Shown here piece by piece: positions 59,882 to 64,000 of a stretch of DNA of 64,000 nt. Position 1 is the stretch's first letter; each line of letters starts with the position of its first letter. The translations under genes were made by a program, and so were the position numbers. The stretch is from WHSW01 sp963742205 (GTDB taxonomy: Bacteria; Actinomycetota; Thermoleophilia; Solirubrobacterales; 70-9): the NCBI GenBank assembly GCA_963742205.1, contig CAVUKZ010000009.1, positions 310,001 through 374,000 of the forward strand, given 5' to 3'. The notes below the pieces were generated by a model that saw nothing but the letters and a program-made list of their open reading frames with translations, searched no databases and had not been told where the DNA came from.

Positions 59882-60172
59882 ATGGGGGGCGGTGCGTATG
59901 TCCTGATCGCGGTCAGCTTCGGGCTGGCGACCGCGATCATCGGGCGCGCGAAGGGCAGCTCCTTTTGGATCTGGCTCCTCGTCGGCACGCTCGTGCCGCT
60001 GCTCGGCCTGGTCGCGGTGGTCCTGTATCGCAACGAGAACCTCGAGCCCGAGCGCCGGTGTCCCCAATGCGGCGCGGTGCACAAGATCCACGTCCAGGTG
60101 TGCTCGCGCTGCGGGCTGGACATGGACCTGCCGGACCCCGAGGAGGTCCGGCCCGGCCCCGCGTACCGCTAG
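59882..60172 (+). CDS. Membrane protein with C-terminal zinc ribbon
   Basis: 96 residues. Two membrane helices (4-22 and 28-48), then CPQCGAVHKIHVQVCSRCG, a CxxC-x11-CxxC ribbon. ATG is 2 bases after the ndh stop, so both are co-transcribed. Function unknown. Confidence 0.7.
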   Translation: MGGGAYVLIAVSFGLATAIIGRAKGSSFWIWLLVGTLVPLLGLVAVVLYRNENLEPERRCPQCGAVHKIHVQVCSRCGLDMDLPDPEEVRPGPAYR

Positions 60173-60185
60173 GCCAGCCCGGCGC

Positions 60186-61253
60186 TCAGCGCAGCCAGGT
60201 CCGGACGATCGCGTTTGCGAATCCCATCCCGTAGCGCACCACTGCGGGCTTCTTGGAGTGGCCGGAGAGCCGGCTGACCACGGTCACGGGCACCTCCTTG
60301 GCGGGCACGCCCCGCTTGATCGCCTCGATCATGAACTCCGAGGTGTGGAACTGCTCCTGGCGCAGCACGAGCTGCGGGAGCACGTCGGCGCGCACCGCCC
60401 GGTAGCCGTTGGAGCAGTCCGTCACGTGGGTGCGGGTGATGAACGAGACGACCTTGTTGAAGAACACGATCCCGGCCTCGCGTGCCGGATGGTTGCGGTC
60501 CGCGGCGCCCAGGACCCGGGAGCCGTGGGCGACGGCGACCTCCCCGTCGGCCACCGGCTGCACCAGCCGCGACATCTCCTCGGGTAGGTGCTGGCCGTCG
60601 GCGTCGAGGGTGACGACGATCGAGGCGTCGGAGTCGGCGAGCAGGCGGTAGCCGGTCCGCAGAGCCGCGCCGCCGCCGCGGTTGATGACGTGGCGCGCGA
60701 CGACCGCCCCGTGGGCGGTGGCCACGTCGGCGGTGCCGTCGCGTGAGCCGTCGTCCACGACCAGCACCGCGGTCACAAGGCCGCAGACCTCGGTGGGGAT
60801 GCGGTCCAGGACGGCGCCGACGTTGTCGGCCTCGTTGTAGGCGGGGACGAGGACGCCCACCTTGTCGCGGAAGTGGTCCGGATGGCCGGCGACGCGGAAC
60901 TGCTCCCAGGCGAGGCCCTCGAGCACCCCGGAGAGCTCGCGCGTGATTCGCGATCCCTGGCTCAGCGCCCGGAGCACGAGCAGGAAGAGGATCAGGATCG
61001 CGAACACGGCGACGCCCACGATCCGGGTGCCGTTCGTGCGCTCGAACGAGAAGGCGGACAGCAGGGAGTCGGGGATCTCGGTGGCCGCGACGATCAGGAT
61101 CCCGGCCGCGATCAGCAGCAGGATGAGGACGTCGGCGTTGCGCAACTGACGCCGGCGCCAGATCGCATAGCCACCGATCAGCAGCCCCACGACGATCCCG
61201 ACGGCGCGGATCGCGGTCAGCTCGGGGGGCAGGATGTCGGCCGTCAGCGCCAT
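60186..61253 (-). CDS. GT2 family glycosyltransferase with N-terminal membrane domain
   Basis: 355 residues. Three hydrophobic helices (about 12-100, DUF2304-like) then the GT-A domain: VGVLVPAYNEADNVGAVLD, LVVDDGSRDGT, VTLDADGQHLPEE (the DxD-like metal site) and GSRVLGAADRNHP. Polyprenyl-phosphate mannose/glucose synthase-like. It lies convergent with the ribbon gene and divergent from the sulfoquinovose synthase. A part in glycolipid synthesis is plausible. Confidence 0.85.
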   Translation of the reverse strand: MALTADILPPELTAIRAVGIVVGLLIGGYAIWRRRQLRNADVLILLLIAAGILIVAATEIPDSLLSAFSFERTNGTRIVGVAVFAILILFLLVLRALSQGSRITRELSGVLEGLAWEQFRVAGHPDHFRDKVGVLVPAYNEADNVGAVLDRIPTEVCGLVTAVLVVDDGSRDGTADVATAHGAVVARHVINRGGGAALRTGYRLLADSDASIVVTLDADGQHLPEEMSRLVQPVADGEVAVAHGSRVLGAADRNHPAREAGIVFFNKVVSFITRTHVTDCSNGYRAVRADVLPQLVLRQEQFHTSEFMIEAIKRGVPAKEVPVTVVSRLSGHSKKPAVVRYGMGFANAIVRTWLR

Positions 61254-61364
61254 TTGGGCCGGCCGAGGATACGGGCCGCGGTGGCGTGGGCATCCCGTCC
61301 CAAAGCGCCGGGAAACCGAAGTTGTCGCGCGTTCTCGCGGCCGGGAGCGCTACTCTCGCGCGCT

Positions 61365-62546
61365 ATGCGGATCCTGATCCTCGGCGGTGACGGGTACCTG
61401 GGTTGGCCGACCGCGATGCGCTTTTCCGCGCGTGGACACGACGTCTCGATCGTCGACAACTTCTCCCGGCGCCGCTGGCACACAGAGCTTTCGACCGACT
61501 CGCTGACCCCCATCCGGTCGCTCACCGACCGGATCGAGGCCTGGCGCGAGGTCTCCGGGCGCGACATCAAGCCCTTCGTCGGCTCGATCGAGGACTTCAG
61601 CTTCCTCGACGCGGTGATCGCCGAGACCCTGCCGCAGGCGATCGTCCACTACGGCGAGCAGCCCTCGGCGCCGTACTCGATGAAGTCCCGCGAAACCGCG
61701 GTCGAGACCCAGTACACGAACGTGATCGGGACCCTCAACCTGCTGTTCGCGATCCGCGACCGGGTCCCGGACTGCCACCTGGTGAAGCTGGGAACGATGG
61801 GCGAGTACGGAACCCCCGATATCGACATCGAGGAGGGGTTCATCGAGATCACCCACAACGGGCGCACCGACACGCTGCCGTTCCCCAAGCTCCCCGGCTC
61901 GCTGTATCACCTGTCCAAGGTCCACGATTCGCACAACATCCACTTCGCGTGCCGGATCTGGGGCCTGCGTTCCACCGACCTCAACCAGGGTGTGGTCTAC
62001 GGGGTCGAGACCGACGAGTCGGCCGGCGACGAGCGGCTCGTGACCCGCTTCGACTACGACGAGTACTTCGGCACGGTGCTGAACCGGTTCTGCGTCCAGG
62101 CGGTGGTCGGCCACCCGCTGACCGTCTACGGCGAGGGCGGCCAGACGCGCGGCTTTCTCAACATCCGCGACACCCTGCAATGCGTCGAGCTGGCGGTCGA
62201 CAACCCGGCCGAGCTCGGCGAGTACAGGGTCTTCAACCAGTTCACCGAGCAGTTCTCGGTGGCCGAGCTCGCCGAGCTCGTCCAGCGCGCGGCCTCGGAG
62301 GTGGGGATCGACGTCGCGATCAAGCGGTTCCCGAACCCGCGGATCGAGGCCGAGAGCCACTACTACAACGCCACCAACACGAAGCTGCACGATCTCGGCC
62401 TGGAACCGCACCTCCTCGGCGAGGAGCTCGTGACGTCGATGCTCGGGATCATCGAGCGGTATCGCGACCGCGTGATCGAGCGCGCGATCCTGCCGCGGAC
62501 GCGGTGGAAGCCGGGCGAGCTGGTCGCCGAGGTCTCGAAAGCGTGA
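61365..62546 (+). CDS. sqdB: UDP-sulfoquinovose synthase (SQD1/SqdB-like)
   Basis: 393 residues from ATG 61365. NAD site MRILILGGDGYLGWPTAMRF, IVDNFSRRRWHTELSTDSLT, the SQD1 signatures HYGEQPSAPYSMKSRETAVE, HLVKLGTMGEYGTPDIDIEE, ITHNGRTDTLPFPKLPGS, the catalytic YHLSKVHDSHN, and LNQGVVYGVETDES. These segments match plant SQD1 strongly. It makes UDP-sulfoquinovose from UDP-glucose and sulfite for sulfolipid. The TetR gene overlaps its stop. Synonym Agl3/SQD1. No SqdX-type transferase is in the window. Confidence 0.93.
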   Translation: MRILILGGDGYLGWPTAMRFSARGHDVSIVDNFSRRRWHTELSTDSLTPIRSLTDRIEAWREVSGRDIKPFVGSIEDFSFLDAVIAETLPQAIVHYGEQPSAPYSMKSRETAVETQYTNVIGTLNLLFAIRDRVPDCHLVKLGTMGEYGTPDIDIEEGFIEITHNGRTDTLPFPKLPGSLYHLSKVHDSHNIHFACRIWGLRSTDLNQGVVYGVETDESAGDERLVTRFDYDEYFGTVLNRFCVQAVVGHPLTVYGEGGQTRGFLNIRDTLQCVELAVDNPAELGEYRVFNQFTEQFSVAELAELVQRAASEVGIDVAIKRFPNPRIEAESHYYNATNTKLHDLGLEPHLLGEELVTSMLGIIERYRDRVIERAILPRTRWKPGELVAEVSKA

Positions 62547-63169
62547 GCTCCTCCGCGCCGCCGGCCGCCGCCGGGCGCGCCGCGCAGGGCGCGGAGCGCC
62601 GCGCGGTGATCCTGGCCGCGACGGTGCGGATCCTGCGCTCCCGCGGGCTCGCGGCGGTGACCCACCGCCGGGTCGCCGAGGAGGCGGGCGTGCCGCTGGC
62701 CGCGACGACCTACTACTTCAGCTCCAAGGATGAGCTCGTCACCGAGGCGCTCTCGATCCTGGTCGAGGACGAGATCGACCGCCTGTCACGGCGGGCTGCC
62801 GAGCTCGGCGTCGGCCTGCGCTCGCCGGCCGATTCCGCCGCCGCGCTCGCCGACGTGCTGTTCAGCGGCGACGATGCGGCCGGGGCGCTCTTGGCGCAGT
62901 TCGAGGTCTACCTCGAGGCCGCTCGCCGTCCCAGTCTGCGGCCCACGGCCGCCCATTGGCGGCGGGCCTTCACCTCGCTCGCCGAGTGGTCGCTGACGCT
63001 GGCGGGGGCGGGGGAGCCGGCGCGCCTGGCGCCGCTGCTCGTCGCCGGGGTCGACGGCATCCTCGTGCACGAGCTCTCCGACGGGATCGCGGACGACCGC
63101 GACCTCGAGGGGCTGAAGGCGCGGCTGGAGCAGCTGTTCGCGCTGCTGCTCGAGACCCAAACTTCCTGA
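62543..63169 (+). CDS. TetR-family regulator
   Basis: 208 residues from GTG 62543, overlapping the sqdB stop (GTGA). HTH: ERRAVILAATVRILRSRGLA, VTHRRVAEEAGVPLAATTYY FSSKDELV. The C-terminal ligand domain is helical. Coupling to sqdB implies it may regulate sulfolipid synthesis. Ligand unknown. Confidence 0.88.
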   Translation: MSSSAPPAAAGRAAQGAERRAVILAATVRILRSRGLAAVTHRRVAEEAGVPLAATTYYFSSKDELVTEALSILVEDEIDRLSRRAAELGVGLRSPADSAAALADVLFSGDDAAGALLAQFEVYLEAARRPSLRPTAAHWRRAFTSLAEWSLTLAGAGEPARLAPLLVAGVDGILVHELSDGIADDRDLEGLKARLEQLFALLLETQTS

Positions 63170-63217
63170 GAAACGACGCCCAGGGCGGGCTAGCGCTGGC
63201 TGTACACTCGCTCGCCC

Positions 63218-64000
63218 ATGCGCGCGGCGGACGCTCTTTTTCAGGCGCTCAAGGCCGAGGGGGTCGAGCACGTGTTCGGCATCCCCGGCGGCGCGAACCT
63301 GCCCACCTACGACGCGCTGCACGACGCCGACCTGACCCACATCCAGGCGCGCCACGAGCAGGGCGCCGGGCATGCGGCGGAGGGCTACGCGAAGGCTTCG
63401 GGCCGGGTCGGGGTCGCGCTCGCTACGTCCGGACCCGGGGCGACCAACCTGGTGACGGCGATCGCCGACGCGATGATGGACTCGGTGCCGACCGTGTTCA
63501 TCACCGGCCAGGTGCGCACCGACCTGATCGGTACCGACGGCTTCCAGGAGGCCGACGTCACCGGCATCACGCTGCCGGTCGTCAAGCACTCGATGCTGGT
63601 CACGGATCCGCGCAAGATCCCCGAGTACATCCACGCGGCCTTCCACATCGCCTCCACCGGCCGCCCGGGCCCGGTGCTGGTCGACATCCCGCAGGACCTC
63701 TCGCGGGCCGAGATCGACTACACGCCGCCCGAGGGGCTCCCCAACCTGCCCGGCTACAAGCCGCCGACCGAGGGCAACATCAAGCAGATCCGGATCGCGG
63801 CCAAGGCGCTCGCCAACGCCCGGCGACCGGTGATCTACGGCGGCGGCGGCATCATCAACGCCAACGCCGCCGCGGAGTTCCGCGAGTTCGCGACCTCCGA
63901 CAAGCTGCCCGTGACGCTGACCGTGATGGGCCTCGGGGCTTTCCCGGCGCCGCACGAGCAGTGGCTCGGGATGCTGGGCATGCACGGGACCCGCACCGCC
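63218..64000 (+). CDS. ilvB: Acetolactate synthase large subunit (cut by window edge)
   Basis: 261 codons visible from ATG 63218. TPP-enzyme N-domain: LKAEGVEHVFGIPGGANLPT, the proton-transfer Glu in IQARHEQGAGHAAEGYAKAS, GVALATSGPGATNLVTAIAD, and VFITGQVRTDLIGTDGFQEA, close to acetolactate synthase and its relatives. The central and TPP-binding domains are off the window, so a related TPP enzyme such as glyoxylate carboligase is not fully excluded. First enzyme of branched-chain amino acid synthesis. Confidence 0.9.
   Translation, partial: MRAADALFQALKAEGVEHVFGIPGGANLPTYDALHDADLTHIQARHEQGAGHAAEGYAKASGRVGVALATSGPGATNLVTAIADAMMDSVPTVFITGQVRTDLIGTDGFQEADVTGITLPVVKHSMLVTDPRKIPEYIHAAFHIASTGRPGPVLVDIPQDLSRAEIDYTPPEGLPNLPGYKPPTEGNIKQIRIAAKALANARRPVIYGGGGIINANAAAEFREFATSDKLPVTLTVMGLGAFPAPHEQWLGMLGMHGTRTA

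Noticed and set aside
1..64000. tRNA and rRNA genes
   Set aside because: No T-arm consensus or conserved rRNA segment was found by eye. A computed scan would be more reliable.

Overview
The window is GC-rich, densely coded DNA from an actinobacterium. The best guess is the class Thermoleophilia, order Solirubrobacterales or a relative. This placement is inferred from base composition, LPFTG surface proteins with a sortase, a c-di-AMP riboswitch before an Rpf-like hydrolase, GatCAB beside a GluRS-only translation set, and small secreted proteins with a TVFS-DIVNGEVK anchor segment. No rRNA or tRNA gene was found. Both ends cut genes: a Wzz-like protein on the left and acetolactate synthase on the right.

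Layout. 0-3.9 kb: polysaccharide genes (Wzz-like, a GT4 glycosyltransferase), two related 11-residue-repeat coiled-coil proteins and a sortase. 4-8 kb: argG, an Rpf-like peptidoglycan hydrolase behind a c-di-AMP riboswitch, and an MFS exporter with phased repeats and a possible structured RNA upstream. 8.2-14.5 kb: a signalling block (HD-GYP, MerR-type regulators, a degenerate GGDEF protein, an RsbU-RsbW fusion with its STAS partner, LuxR-GAF). 14.6-20.2 kb: an LPFTG protein, an exopolysaccharide priming transferase, PAS-LuxR, an O-antigen-ligase-like protein and a coiled-coil protein. 20.2-25.3 kb: sixA, dnaE, a cysteine-rich protein and a DHFR-like reductase. 25.6-28.8 kb: an OmpR/histidine-kinase pair next to two divergent envelope genes whose shared promoter carries 11-bp-phased ATGAGA repeats. 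28.8-35.1 kb: nfo, a membrane glycosyltransferase, gltX, HDOD-LuxR, a degenerate response regulator and an Rrf2 regulator.

35.1-45.9 kb is the accessory region. It holds a small phage-like module ending in an HNH endonuclease, then secreted proteins: two beta-roll proteins with 17-residue repeats, two anchor-family proteins, a possible AOC-barrel protein and a beta-helix protein. NTF2-like and STAS pairs, a candidate small RNA and a lipoprotein follow. 46-64 kb returns to core metabolism: cysK-cysE, pcrA, folD, a GMC oxidoreductase, gatC-gatA-zincin-gatB, ndh, a GT2 glycosyltransferase, a UDP-sulfoquinovose synthase with a TetR regulator, and ilvB.

Themes. Several parts concern the cell surface: sortase plus LPFTG proteins, a c-di-AMP-controlled hydrolase, and polysaccharide and sulfolipid synthesis. 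They sit beside many regulators that sense through partner switching, cyclic nucleotides or LuxR-type outputs. A recurrent oddity is single-base frame breaks in about eight genes. They are grouped at 0.7-2.4, 5.2-5.4 and 37.9-41.3 kb, while long core genes such as dnaE and pcrA are intact. In the repeat proteins the repeat arithmetic shows the shift to be exactly one base.
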